Source of the DNA: an uncultured Flavobacteriaceae bacterium
GTDB lineage: Bacteria > Bacteroidota > Bacteroidia > Flavobacteriales > Flavobacteriaceae
Reading direction: 5' to 3'
NCBI GenBank assembly: GCA_937136455.1
Contig: CAKZOO010000107.1
Location: 41,071 to 105,070, forward strand
Length of the DNA: 64,000 nt
A model generated the notes under the pieces. It saw only the letters and a list, made by a program, of their open reading frames with translations. It made no database searches and had not been told where the DNA came from. The stretch's first letter is position 1, and every line of letters starts with the position of its first letter. Shown here in pieces: positions 16,464 to 24,476 of this stretch. The translations under genes and the position numbers were made by a program.

Positions 16464-17725
16464 TGGGAATAGAAATTTTTATATGGGGTGTAAGAATAGG
16501 AGCAATGGTGAAAACACCTCAAGGTGTTGCGTTTGAATACGACCCCAAATTTTTAAAGACTGGTCTTGAATTATCTCCAATTAACTTGCCTTTGGAGGGT
16601 AAGAAAATATACATAAATGAAGCTGAATGGAAAGAAACAGAGGGGATACCAGGCTTAATTTATGATTCACTTCCAGATAAATTTGGTAACGATTTATTGA
16701 ACACCTATTTTTCGGAAAAGGGACTTACTGAAAATGACATCGATGTATTTGCTAAACTTCAATATATAGGTAAAAGAGGTATGGGGGCTTTGGAGTTTAG
16801 TCCTGCAACTGAAATTAATCAAACGGAAGATGTCATTTCATTAGAGGAGATAGAAAAAATATCCATGTTAAGTACACGAGGAAAAGAAGCATTAAAAACC
16901 GATATAAAAGACAAAGATGCTTTAATGCAAATTTTGCATATCGGTACTTCTGCGGGAGGCGCCAGAGCCAAAGCATTAATAGCGATCAATAAGGAAAATG
17001 GTACTATAAAATCAGGTCAACTGCCATTAGGATCAGATTACGGTTATTATTTAATAAAAATTGATGGTGCTAATAAAACAAAATTGGAGGAGCCAAGTGG
17101 TTATGGAAGGTTAGAATTTGCTTATTCTCAAATGGCTAAAGATTGTAATATAAGAATGACAGAATGTTCTTTATATAAAAATTTACATTTTTTAACCAAA
17201 AGGTTTGATCGAGATGAGAATGGTAATAAAATACATGTGCACTCATTATGTGGTTTATTGGGTCTTGATTATAATAAAGTTGGTCAGTATTCTTATGAGC
17301 ATTACTTCATGGCTGCAAGACGCCTTGGATTGGGGCAAAATGATATGGAAGAAATTTATAGAAGAATGGTGTTTAATGTGTTAGTTCACAATTGCGATGA
17401 TCATACCAAAAACTTTTCTTTTATGATGAATCAAAAGGGAGAGTGGTCATTAAGTCCTGCTTATGATTTGTGTTATTCGTATGACAATCAAAATGAGTGG
17501 GTAAACGGTCATAATATGAGAATCAATAATAAACGATCAAATATTACTTATGAAGACCTGATGACTGTTGGTGAAAAATTTAATATAAAAAAGCGTAAAC
17601 TAATTTTTGATAACATTAAAAAAGTAGTAGATGCCTTTGAGCAATATGCTTTTAAAATAAAAGTGAAACAAGAGTTAGTGGATCAAGTTGAAAGAAATAG
17701 ACCACGTATTGTAGCTACTTCATAA
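16463..17725 (+). CDS. hipA: HipA-family serine/threonine kinase toxin
   Basis: The 420-residue protein is a full-length HipA kinase. It has the N-terminal HipA_N region (about 10-115), the ATP-contacting GTSAGGARAK loop at 161-170, FLTKRFDRDENGN near 244-255, the catalytic HNCDDHTKNFSF at 309-320 and the metal-binding DLCYSY at 335-340. Such toxins phosphorylate targets such as glutamyl-tRNA synthetase and induce dormancy. The target here is unknown. All catalytic residues that I can identify are present, so the toxin looks intact. It is translationally coupled to hipB. Confidence 0.88.
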   Translation: MGIEIFIWGVRIGAMVKTPQGVAFEYDPKFLKTGLELSPINLPLEGKKIYINEAEWKETEGIPGLIYDSLPDKFGNDLLNTYFSEKGLTENDIDVFAKLQYIGKRGMGALEFSPATEINQTEDVISLEEIEKISMLSTRGKEALKTDIKDKDALMQILHIGTSAGGARAKALIAINKENGTIKSGQLPLGSDYGYYLIKIDGANKTKLEEPSGYGRLEFAYSQMAKDCNIRMTECSLYKNLHFLTKRFDRDENGNKIHVHSLCGLLGLDYNKVGQYSYEHYFMAARRLGLGQNDMEEIYRRMVFNVLVHNCDDHTKNFSFMMNQKGEWSLSPAYDLCYSYDNQNEWVNGHNMRINNKRSNITYEDLMTVGEKFNIKKRKLIFDNIKKVVDAFEQYAFKIKVKQELVDQVERNRPRIVATS

Positions 17726-17924
17726 CAAATGCTATTAAAGTGTCTTAGAATTATAAACTTTTAAATCTTCTCGTATTAGATATAGTTCCTTGGTCAAGCA
17801 TTAGAGTAATACATTATCAGTTTAGTTCCGATCATATTCATGAAATTTGACATAATAGGTCATACATCGAAACCGTAAGTGTTGAAGATGATTTTAAGTT
17901 AAATTTATTGATGAAAACGACATA

Positions 17925-17953
17925 TATGTCTATATTTGATAAATATGGACATA
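17925..17953 (+). promoter_or_regulatory. Inverted-repeat operator over the parDE promoter
   Basis: Two 13-base arms (17925-17937 and 17941-17953, one mismatch) surround a 3-base centre. A TATATTTG -7 box occupies 17931-17938, inside the repeat, with a TTG at 17908-17910 about 20 bases upstream. The repeat ends 11 bases before the ATG at 17965. It is a strong candidate for ParD autorepression. Confidence 0.6.
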
Positions 17954-17964
17954 AATTGTATATC

Positions 17965-18186
17965 ATGAATATAAGTTTTACAAAAAAGCAAGAAGAATAT
18001 ATCTCGAATCAAGTGAAATCAGGGGACTATCAAAACAACAGTGAATTGGTGAGAGATGCACTTCGCCTGCATCAAATTTATAGAGAACGATTAATAATTG
18101 ATCTTCAAAGGGAAATTGAAAAAGGTTTAGAAAGCGGATATAGTAATCATACGATCAATGACATTTTAAAATCTAAATTAAAATAA
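17965..18186 (+). CDS. parD: ParD-like ribbon-helix-helix antitoxin
   Basis: Starting at the ATG at 17965, which lies just downstream of the operator, gives 73 residues. The N-terminus MNISFTKKQEEYISNQVKSG and the following NSELVRDALRLHQ match the ribbon-helix-helix fold of ParD/CopG antitoxins. The C-terminal half (IEKGLESG and the rest) is the usual toxin-binding tail. A longer version starting at 17908 would read through the promoter and operator and is unlikely. It is followed 11 bases later by the parE gene. Expected role: bind DNA as a dimer and neutralise ParE. Confidence 0.78.
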   Translation: MNISFTKKQEEYISNQVKSGDYQNNSELVRDALRLHQIYRERLIIDLQREIEKGLESGYSNHTINDILKSKLK

Positions 18187-18197
18187 TTTACAAATTA

Positions 18198-18503
18198 ATG
18201 AATACACCTCTAAAGTCATACATATTAACGAATGAGTCAGAGGTTGATCTAAATAAAATCTACGATTATACTCAAGCTAATTATTCTAGTATTAAGGCAA
18301 TTGAATATCTCAAATCTTTTGAAAAACTGTTTTTATTGCTATTACAAAATCCACTTTTAGGTCGTTTAAGAAAAGAATTATACCTAGATGTTTATAGTAT
18401 TAGACACAGAGAATATATAGTTTATTACAAAATTAGTTTTGAGGAACTCTTAATTATTAGAATATTACATCAAAAGAGAGATCCTATTCGTTTAATGGAA
18501 TAA
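18198..18503 (+). CDS. parE: ParE/RelE-superfamily toxin
   Basis: The 101-residue protein has the RelE/ParE fold pattern: LTNESEVDLNKIYDYTQANY (helices 1-2), a middle PLLGRLRKEL, then the strand block VYSIRHREYIVYYKI and the ending IIRILHQKRDPIRLME. ParE toxins act on DNA gyrase and RelE toxins cut mRNA. The R-D-P-x-R-L ending and the ParD-like partner favour ParE. The gene follows parD and ends at a hairpin shared with pdhC on the other strand. Confidence 0.8.
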   Translation: MNTPLKSYILTNESEVDLNKIYDYTQANYSSIKAIEYLKSFEKLFLLLLQNPLLGRLRKELYLDVYSIRHREYIVYYKISFEELLIIRILHQKRDPIRLME

Positions 18504-18529
18504 AAAAAACCACTCGATAGGAGTGGTTT
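18502..18529 (-). terminator. Intrinsic terminator of pdhC
   Basis: A perfect 9-base stem (18507-18515 with 18521-18529) encloses a 5-base loop. On the minus strand it is followed by a run of T residues (A-run at 18502-18509 on the plus strand), as expected for termination downstream of pdhC. It may also slow transcription from parDE. Confidence 0.75.
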
Positions 18530-18555
18530 CATTAAAAGTTTGGTGTTGATATGAT

Positions 18556-20184
18556 TTAAGCCAACATCGTTACTGGATTCTCCAAATACATTTGAAGCGT
18601 TTGTAAGAACTGAGCACCAGTTGCTCCATCCACTGTTCTGTGGTCTAAAGCAAGGGTGAGTTTCATTGTGTTTCCTGGAACTACTTGACCGTTTTTAACA
18701 ACTGGTTTTTCAACGATTGCACCTACCGATAGAATTGCTGAATTAGGCTGATTGATGATCGATGTAAATTCTTGAATACCGAACATTCCAAGGTTGGAAA
18801 CGGTAAAGGTAGACCCTTCCATTTCTGCAGGAGTTAATTTCTTATCTCTTGCTTTGGTAGCTAATTCACGAACAGAACCTCCGATTTGAGTGAGTTGAAG
18901 GGTATCTGCAAACGGAATCACAGGCACCACTAATCCATCCTCTACAGCTACTGCAACCCCCATATGGATGTGGTGGTTGTAGATGGTGGTGTCACCATTC
19001 CAAGAGGTGTTCACCTGTGGGTGTTTCTTAAGCGCCATTGCTGAAGCTTTAAGAACCATATCGTTAAACGATACTTTCGTATCAGGGATGCTATTGATTT
19101 GTTTTCTAGAAGCGATGGCCTGATCCATATCTACTTCAATAGTGAGGTAGTAATGTGGAGCCGTAAACTTCGATTCTCCCAAACGCTTCGCAATTACTTT
19201 GCGCATTTGAGAATTCTTCACTTCCTCAGTGCTTTCAACTCCTGTTGCAACAGCTACTGGAGCTGAAGTAGCAGCTTTCGCTGCTGGAGCAGCTGCTTTT
19301 GGAGTAAAGTTTTCAATATCTGCTTTGACAATTCTTCCTTGTTCACCAGATCCTTGAACCTGATTTAGATCGATGCCTTTTTCCTGAGCTAATTTCTTAG
19401 CGAGTGGCGAAGCAAAGATTCTTCCAGAAGTATTGGTAGTTGTTGTTGTAGCTGGAGCTGGAGCTGTAGTTGTAGCTGGAGCAGCAGCCTGAGGTGCTGA
19501 CTCGGCTTTTGGAGCCTCTGGAGCAGCTTCTTGTTTTGGTGCAGCAGCTGGAGCACCTGAAGCGATCACAGCTGAAACATCAGTTCCCGCAGGTCCAACA
19601 ATCGCAAGTACGCTATCCACAGGAGCAGATTCTCCTTCGTTTAATCCAATGTGTAAAAGGGTACCAGAATAAAACGATTCAAATTCCATCGTCGCCTTAT
19701 CGGTTTCAATCTCAGCGAGAATATCGCCTTCTTGAATGCTGTCACCAACTTTCTTAAGCCAAGTTGCTACGGTACCTTCTTCCATGGTATCCGATAATCT
19801 AGGCATGGTAATGATTTCAACACCAGCTGGTAATTCAGCAGCAGGAGCAGCTTCTTTTGATTCTGCTACGATAGGAGCTTCTTCGGCTTTAGGAGCCTCA
19901 GTTGTTGTTGAAGCGCCGCCTGAAAGCAATCCTGAAATATCTTCACCAGCATCACCAATAATCGCTAAAAGCGTATCAACTGGAGCTGTATCTCCTTCCT
20001 GAACCCCAATATGCAACAGAACCCCCTCGTTAAACGATTCGAATTCCATAGTGGCTTTATCGGTTTCAATCTCAGCTAAGATATCTCCTTCTTGAACTTG
20101 ATCTCCAACTTTTTTAAGCCAAGTTGCAACCGTACCTTCTTCCATGGTATCGGACAATCTTGGCATATTTACTACTATTGCCAT
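18556..20184 (-). CDS. pdhC: Pyruvate dehydrogenase E2, dihydrolipoamide acetyltransferase
   Basis: The 542-residue protein carries two lipoyl domains, each with the DKATMEFESF lipoylation motif (about residues 40-50 and 165-175). Alanine/proline-rich linkers follow, then an E3/E1-binding domain (about 260-295, SPLAKKLAQEKGIDL) and a C-terminal catalytic domain (about 320-542) ending near DHRTVDGATGAQFLQTL with the active-site HxxxDG. It transfers acetyl groups from lipoamide to CoA in the pyruvate dehydrogenase complex. The start is six bases after pdhA. The two lipoyl segments are similar at DNA level over about 100 bases, which points to internal duplication. Confidence 0.96.
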   Translation of the reverse strand: MAIVVNMPRLSDTMEEGTVATWLKKVGDQVQEGDILAEIETDKATMEFESFNEGVLLHIGVQEGDTAPVDTLLAIIGDAGEDISGLLSGGASTTTEAPKAEEAPIVAESKEAAPAAELPAGVEIITMPRLSDTMEEGTVATWLKKVGDSIQEGDILAEIETDKATMEFESFYSGTLLHIGLNEGESAPVDSVLAIVGPAGTDVSAVIASGAPAAAPKQEAAPEAPKAESAPQAAAPATTTAPAPATTTTTNTSGRIFASPLAKKLAQEKGIDLNQVQGSGEQGRIVKADIENFTPKAAAPAAKAATSAPVAVATGVESTEEVKNSQMRKVIAKRLGESKFTAPHYYLTIEVDMDQAIASRKQINSIPDTKVSFNDMVLKASAMALKKHPQVNTSWNGDTTIYNHHIHMGVAVAVEDGLVVPVIPFADTLQLTQIGGSVRELATKARDKKLTPAEMEGSTFTVSNLGMFGIQEFTSIINQPNSAILSVGAIVEKPVVKNGQVVPGNTMKLTLALDHRTVDGATGAQFLQTLQMYLENPVTMLA

Positions 20185-20190
20185 CTAATA

Positions 20191-21189
20191 TTATAATTTA
20201 TGTTGTAAAAATGGGTAATCTTCTTGTTCGTAGACCATGTCGTACATCTGTTGAACTGGTGGGTATTCGCTCTCTTCAGCAAATTTTTGACACTCAGCAA
20301 CCTTGTCTTTCACACGCTGATCGATTTCAGCAATCTGAGCATCGGTAGCGTAGTTCTTTTCTTTGATGACATCGAGAACCTGAGTAATAGGGTCAATCTT
20401 CTTGTATTCCTCGACTTCTTCTTTAGTTCTGTAATGCTGTGCATCACTCATCGAGTGACCTCTATAGCGATAGGTTTTCATTTCTAAGAAGGTAGGACCT
20501 TCACCAGCTCTCGCTCTTTGGATCGCCTTATCGACTTCTTTGGCCACCTCAACAGGATTCATCCCATCTACGGGTCCACATGGCATTTCATAGCCAAGAC
20601 CGAGTTTCCAAATCTCTTGGGTGTGGGAAGTACGTGCCACTGAGGTTCCCATGGCATATCCATTATTTTCACAGATAAACACAACAGGAAGTTTCCAAAG
20701 CATCGCAAGGTTGAAGGTTTCGTGTAGTGATCCTTGACGAACTGCACCATCACCCATATAACAAAGGGTGACCCCTTTTCTGTTAAAATACTTATCGGCA
20801 AAAGCCAATCCAGCACCTAGAGGAATTTGTCCTCCAACAATACCGTGACCACCGTAAAATCCTTTTTCTACATCAAAGATGTGCATGGATCCTCCCATTC
20901 CTTTGGAAGTACCTGTAACTTTACCGTAGAGCTCTGCCATAACACGTCTTGGGTCGGTACCCATTCCGATAGGCTGAACGTGATTTCTATAAGCGGTAAT
21001 CATTTTGTCGTGCTTGAGGTCCATGGCGTGTAGGGATCCAGCAAGTACGGCCTCTTGTCCGTTGTAAAGGTGTAAAAATCCTCTTACTTTTTGTTGGATG
21101 TAAACAGCTGCTAATTTATCCTCGAACTTTCTCCAGAATAACATATCCTCGTACCACTTGAGGTAAACTTCTTTGGTGAATTTTTTCAT
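20191..21189 (-). CDS. pdhA: Pyruvate dehydrogenase E1 component, alpha subunit
   Basis: The 332-residue protein is a thiamine-diphosphate-dependent E1 alpha subunit. It shows RGFLHLYNGQEA, the GKGMGGSMHIFD-like segment SKGMGGSMHIFD, GGQIPLGAGLAFA, the ThDP motif GDGAVRQGSLHETFN with downstream ICENNGYAM, and the phosphorylation-loop-like YRYRGHSMSD. It decarboxylates pyruvate together with a beta subunit, which is not in this window. It forms an operon with pdhC, as is common in flavobacteria. Length agrees with the family (about 330-365). Confidence 0.95.
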   Translation of the reverse strand: MKKFTKEVYLKWYEDMLFWRKFEDKLAAVYIQQKVRGFLHLYNGQEAVLAGSLHAMDLKHDKMITAYRNHVQPIGMGTDPRRVMAELYGKVTGTSKGMGGSMHIFDVEKGFYGGHGIVGGQIPLGAGLAFADKYFNRKGVTLCYMGDGAVRQGSLHETFNLAMLWKLPVVFICENNGYAMGTSVARTSHTQEIWKLGLGYEMPCGPVDGMNPVEVAKEVDKAIQRARAGEGPTFLEMKTYRYRGHSMSDAQHYRTKEEVEEYKKIDPITQVLDVIKEKNYATDAQIAEIDQRVKDKVAECQKFAEESEYPPVQQMYDMVYEQEDYPFLQHKL

Positions 21190-21226
21190 TGAAAACTGAT
21201 ATTAGTATTCGTTCTATTAAGGAAGG

Positions 21227-21234
21227 CAAAAATA
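21227..21234 (-). promoter_or_regulatory. -7 promoter box of pdhA-pdhC
   Basis: On the minus strand the box reads TATTTTTG (TAnnTTTG) and lies 37 bases before the pdhA start codon. A clear -33 TTG at 19-20 bases was not seen. Confidence 0.4.
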
Positions 21235-21400
21235 CATAAATATTGTGAAGTAGAGAAATTCTGATTTGTTTTAAAACTATTTTAAGAGAGGGGTTTTTAA
21301 ATTGTGATTTTAGCGATAGACTAGGCTTCGTTTTAGGAGGTTGATAAAAAATCCGTTAATAACTACCTTTAATAGCATTCAGAAATCAATTGTGAATGCC

Positions 21401-21408
21401 TATATTTG
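21401..21408 (+). promoter_or_regulatory. -7 promoter box of the alpha/beta hydrolase gene
   Basis: TATATTTG matches TAnnTTTG and lies 18 bases before the ATG at 21427. The TTG inside this box could be mistaken for a start codon in the same frame, which would place the promoter inside the gene. This supports the downstream ATG. Confidence 0.45.
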
Positions 21409-21426
21409 TCCCAAGACAACCAAGCA

Positions 21427-22191
21427 ATGCAAGAACAAATCAAACAAGAAGGAAAATTTAAATACGTTCAACTCGGAAGTGGAACGCCTATCATTATTCT
21501 TCATGGATTAATGGGTGGGCTTAGTAATTTTCAAGGAGTTGCTGATTATTTTCCAAAAAAAGGCTATCAGGTCATCATACCAGAACTGCCGATATACGAC
21601 CAACCGCTTTTAAAGACTACTGTTAAAAATTTCGCAGAATACCTCTATGATTTTATGGAGCATGTAGGATTTGATAAGGCCATACTGCTCGGAAATTCAT
21701 TAGGAGGACATATAGGACTCTTATTTACCAAGCTCCATCCTGAAAAGGTGAAAGCCTTAGTGATTACAGGATCCTCTGGCTTGTACGAAAGTGCTATGGG
21801 AGACGGTTATCCAAAAAGAGGTGATTACGAGTACATCAAGGCCAAAGCGCAGGAAGTATTTTACGATCCTGCAGTTGCGACTAAAGAAATCGTTGACGAG
21901 GTCTTTGCAACGGTTAACGATCGTGTAAAGCTTGTAAAAACACTAGCGATTGCCAAGAGTGCGATTCGTCACAATATGGCAAAAGATTTGCCAAAAATGA
22001 GTAACCCAACTTGTATTATTTGGGGAAAGAACGATACAGTAACTCCTCCAAATGTTGCAGATGAGTTTAACAAGCTGTTGCCAGACTCCGAACTGTTTTG
22101 GATTGACAAATGTGGACACGCTCCAATGATGGAACACCCCGATGAGTTCAACAGACTTATGGATGGCTGGCTTTCAAAGAGAGGAATTTAA
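21427..22191 (+). CDS. Alpha/beta-fold hydrolase
   Basis: From the ATG at 21427 the protein has 254 residues. It shows the oxyanion-hole segment IIILHGLMGG, the nucleophile elbow LLGNSLGGH (serine), an acidic residue in the IIWGKNDTVTPP segment and the final histidine in DKCGHAPMMEHP. The catalytic Ser-Asp-His triad is therefore complete. Homologues are common in flavobacteria next to engB, but their substrate is not known. The product is cytoplasmic, since no signal peptide is visible. It ends six bases before engB and may be cotranscribed with it. Confidence 0.82.
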   Translation: MQEQIKQEGKFKYVQLGSGTPIIILHGLMGGLSNFQGVADYFPKKGYQVIIPELPIYDQPLLKTTVKNFAEYLYDFMEHVGFDKAILLGNSLGGHIGLLFTKLHPEKVKALVITGSSGLYESAMGDGYPKRGDYEYIKAKAQEVFYDPAVATKEIVDEVFATVNDRVKLVKTLAIAKSAIRHNMAKDLPKMSNPTCIIWGKNDTVTPPNVADEFNKLLPDSELFWIDKCGHAPMMEHPDEFNRLMDGWLSKRGI

Positions 22192-22197
22192 AATTCA

Positions 22198-22800
22198 ATG
22201 ATGCATATAAAATCGGCAGAATTTGTCATGAGTAATGCCAAGGTTGCTTCTTGTCCCAAGGAGCAGCTGCCTGAATATGCCTTTATCGGTCGTTCGAATG
22301 TTGGTAAATCTTCGCTGATCAATATGCTCTGTGAGCGAAAATCGCTTGCTAAAACCTCTGGAAGACCGGGAAAGACACAACTCATCAATCACTTTAAGAT
22401 CAATAACAATTGGTTTTTAGTCGATTTGCCTGGTTATGGTTATGCTCGTGTTTCCAAGCGTGACAAGGCCACCTTTCAAAAATACATTACCGAATATTTT
22501 TTAGAGCGCAAGCAATTGGTTTGTGCGTTTGTCTTGGTAGATATCCGTCATGAACCGCAACCCATTGATTTGGAGTTTATGCGTTGGTTGGGTGAAAATG
22601 GAATTCCATTTTGTATTGTTTTCACCAAAGCAGATAAGCTCAAGCCTCTGGCAATAGAGCGTCAAGCCAACGATTATCTTCAGCGACTGATCGAAGATGG
22701 TTGGGAAGCATCCCCTCAACACTTTGTGACTTCTTCTGCTTCTAGAGAAGGTAGAGATGAATTGTTAGGATTTATTGATTCGGTGAATAAGTCGCTGTAA
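22198..22800 (+). CDS. engB: Ribosome-biogenesis GTPase EngB/YsxC
   Basis: The 200-residue TrmE-Era-like GTPase has the P-loop IGRSNVGKSSLINML (G1), GRPGKTQLINHF (switch I, G2), VDLPGYGYA (G3), FTKADK (G4) and a late TSSASREG (G5). The family assists assembly of the large ribosomal subunit and cell division. Length agrees with EngB (about 195-210). The tandem ATG codons at 22198 and 22201 both fit as starts. Confidence 0.94.
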   Translation: MMHIKSAEFVMSNAKVASCPKEQLPEYAFIGRSNVGKSSLINMLCERKSLAKTSGRPGKTQLINHFKINNNWFLVDLPGYGYARVSKRDKATFQKYITEYFLERKQLVCAFVLVDIRHEPQPIDLEFMRWLGENGIPFCIVFTKADKLKPLAIERQANDYLQRLIEDGWEASPQHFVTSSASREGRDELLGFIDSVNKSL

Positions 22801-22852
22801 TTAAACTTCATAATTATTTTAAAACAGCAATGGTTGTTTAGGTATTCATATC

Positions 22853-22933
22853 GCATATCGCAATATGGAATATTTTTGTGTTAAAGCATTGTATTTAAAT
22901 TAATTATTTATTAATATTGCATATCGCAATATG
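22853..22933 (+). promoter_or_regulatory. Duplicated operator around the AbiE-type promoter
   Basis: The 15-base word GCATATCGCAATATG occurs at 22853-22867 and again at 22919-22933, the second copy overlapping the antitoxin start codon. Each copy lies within a GC-ATAT-rich inverted repeat (ATATTGC and GCAATAT arms at the second site). A TATTTTTG -7 box lies at 22871-22878, just after the first copy. This suggests autorepression by the antitoxin encoded next. Confidence 0.6.
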
Positions 22934-23452
22934 AAATATATGAATAAATATAATAATAATTTAAAGCCTCAGGATGTATTAATACTCTTGAAAATCGTAT
23001 CTCTAGATAATGATACATGGTTTCATCATACCATTGCTCAAGACTTAGGAATAAGTCAATCGGAAGTTAGCCAATCTCTTAATCGTTCTAAATATTCCGG
23101 TCTGATTGATAGTCAGAGAAAAAATGTGAATCGAATGGCATTGAAAGAATTTTTAAATCACGGTATTGCCTATGCTTTTCCACAGCAACCAACTGCGATA
23201 GTAAGAGGTGTTTTGACAGCACATGCCGCTGATCCTTTAAGGAAAAAAATTCTTTCAAATGAAAAATATGTTTGGCCCTATGCTAAAGGAACTGATAGAG
23301 GTCAAGCTGTTGAGCCTTTATATAATTCTGTAGCTCAAGTCGCTCTAAAGGATCAGAAGTTATACGAACTTTTGACTTTAGTCGACGCGATAAGAATAGG
23401 TAGAGCAAGAGAAAAAGAGCTTGCAAGACATGAATTGGAAAAAAGAATATAA
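22931..23452 (+). CDS. AbiEi-like winged-helix antitoxin of a nucleotidyltransferase TA pair
   Basis: The 173-residue protein has a MarR-like winged helix at about residues 12-75 (TIAQDLGISQSEVSQSLNRS as recognition region), followed by a helical part. A conserved-looking segment FPQQPTAIVRGVLTAHAADP and WPYAKGTDRG lies in the second half. It is followed without a gap by a broken AbiEii-type nucleotidyltransferase. It has a duplicated operator at its own promoter, one copy of which spans the start codon. I infer that it is the antitoxin and autorepressor. The stop TAA is followed directly by a GTG that can start the toxin frame. Confidence 0.65.
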   Translation: MKYMNKYNNNLKPQDVLILLKIVSLDNDTWFHHTIAQDLGISQSEVSQSLNRSKYSGLIDSQRKNVNRMALKEFLNHGIAYAFPQQPTAIVRGVLTAHAADPLRKKILSNEKYVWPYAKGTDRGQAVEPLYNSVAQVALKDQKLYELLTLVDAIRIGRAREKELARHELEKRI

Positions 23453-24140
23453 GTGTATTACAATCCCATAAATCTAGAATTAGTTGCGAAAGTAGCAAGG
23501 AGCTTAATGATAAAATGGTATTTATTGGAGGTGCAGTCATAGGTCTATACGTTGATCATCAAGCTGCAGAAGAAATTCGGCCCACTACTGATATTGACAT
23601 GACAATTGATTTAGTGAATTATCAACACTGGGTTCAACTTCAAGAACGATTATCTGAACTCGGTTTTTTCCCAGACCCTCAAGGACACTCTATTTGTTCT
23701 TATAGATTTAAAGATATAGCCGTTGATATTATGCCGTCAGAGAATAGTAGTCTAGGTCCTTCAAATAGATGGTATAAGCCAGGGTTTAATTGTGTTCAAC
23801 AAAAAGAATTAAATAGGGAATTACAGTTTCGATTTTATCATCACCATATTTCTTGGCTACTAAGTTAGAAGCGCTTCAAGATAGAGGTAATAGAGATTTT
23901 TACAGTAGTCACGATTTCGAAGATATTATTTACTTGCTAGACAATAGAGATTCGATTGTTCAAGAAATTCGTTCAAGTGATATAGATGTTAAGAAGTATA
24001 TTCAACTAGAATTAAAGAATTTTTTAGCACATCCGTATGCTGATGAACTACTGTCAATGCACATTCATCCATTAATTCGTGAAGAACGATTCAAAATTTT
24101 AAAGGAGAAACTTCTTCAAATTGTAGATGATAAAACTTAA
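23453..24140 (+). pseudogene. AbiEii-type nucleotidyltransferase toxin, broken by two -1 frameshifts
   Basis: A GTG directly after the antitoxin stop opens a frame reading VYYNPINLELVAKVARSL. The reading then has to move one base near 23503 to continue as NDKMVFIGGAVIGLYV and TTDIDM, the GG...DxD nucleotidyltransferase motif. A second one-base move near 23835 is needed to continue as SSPYFLATKLEALQDRG and SSHDFEDII, also family motifs. Inserting one A and one T in short homopolymers would restore a protein of about 229 residues. AbiEii-type proteins are nucleotidyltransferase toxins of abortive-infection pairs. The gene may be dead, or the read may carry two homopolymer errors. I treat the fragments at 23515-23868 and 23853-24140 as parts of this single gene. 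Confidence 0.75.
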
Positions 24141-24476
24141 TTACTTTTTGAGTTCTAACTTTTCAGCAAAATAATCACAGAAATCCTTCATGGTAGCCGT
24201 CATTTTTTCATCTTGAGTGGCTTTGTAGAAGGTCTCTGAAAGACTTATGAGTGTTTGGTGAAAAAAGATTTTCATTTCATCAACAGGCATGTCTTTGGTC
24301 CAAAGGTCTATTTTTAAGGACTCTTTGTTTTTAGAATCCCAAACCGATAAGAGCATCGCTTTGGCTTCTTCGTTATTTATTCCTCCATCCTCAGCACTCC
24401 AAGAGAGTTTTTCTGGAACTCTGTTTTCGTCTAGGGATACTTTTAATTCTATGGTAGAGTGGTGTAAGTTACTCAT
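24141..24476 (-). CDS. gldC: Gliding motility protein GldC
   Basis: The 111-residue cytoplasmic protein matches GldC in length and in segments such as STIELKVSLDENRVPEKLSW, the acidic SAEDGG and DLWTKDMPVDEMK. GldC enhances gliding in flavobacteria, but its biochemical role is unknown. It overlaps the end of gldB by four bases, the conserved gldB-gldC pair. Its stop codon is adjacent to the convergent broken toxin gene, so there is no room for a terminator. Confidence 0.9.
   Translation of the reverse strand: MSNLHHSTIELKVSLDENRVPEKLSWSAEDGGINNEEAKAMLLSVWDSKNKESLKIDLWTKDMPVDEMKIFFHQTLISLSETFYKATQDEKMTATMKDFCDYFAEKLELKK

Noticed and set aside
17740..17964. A coding-like stretch upstream of parD, with an in-frame TGA, that could be a gene remnant
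   Set aside because: The frame reads like protein for about 35 codons and again after the TGA, but I recognise no family, and the end overlaps the parD operator. The evidence is too weak to call a pseudogene.
23515..24140. Two separate genes at 23515-23868 and 23853-24140
   Set aside because: Family motifs of one nucleotidyltransferase run across both, and the first frame continues upstream to 23453 in a third frame. One broken gene explains all of it.
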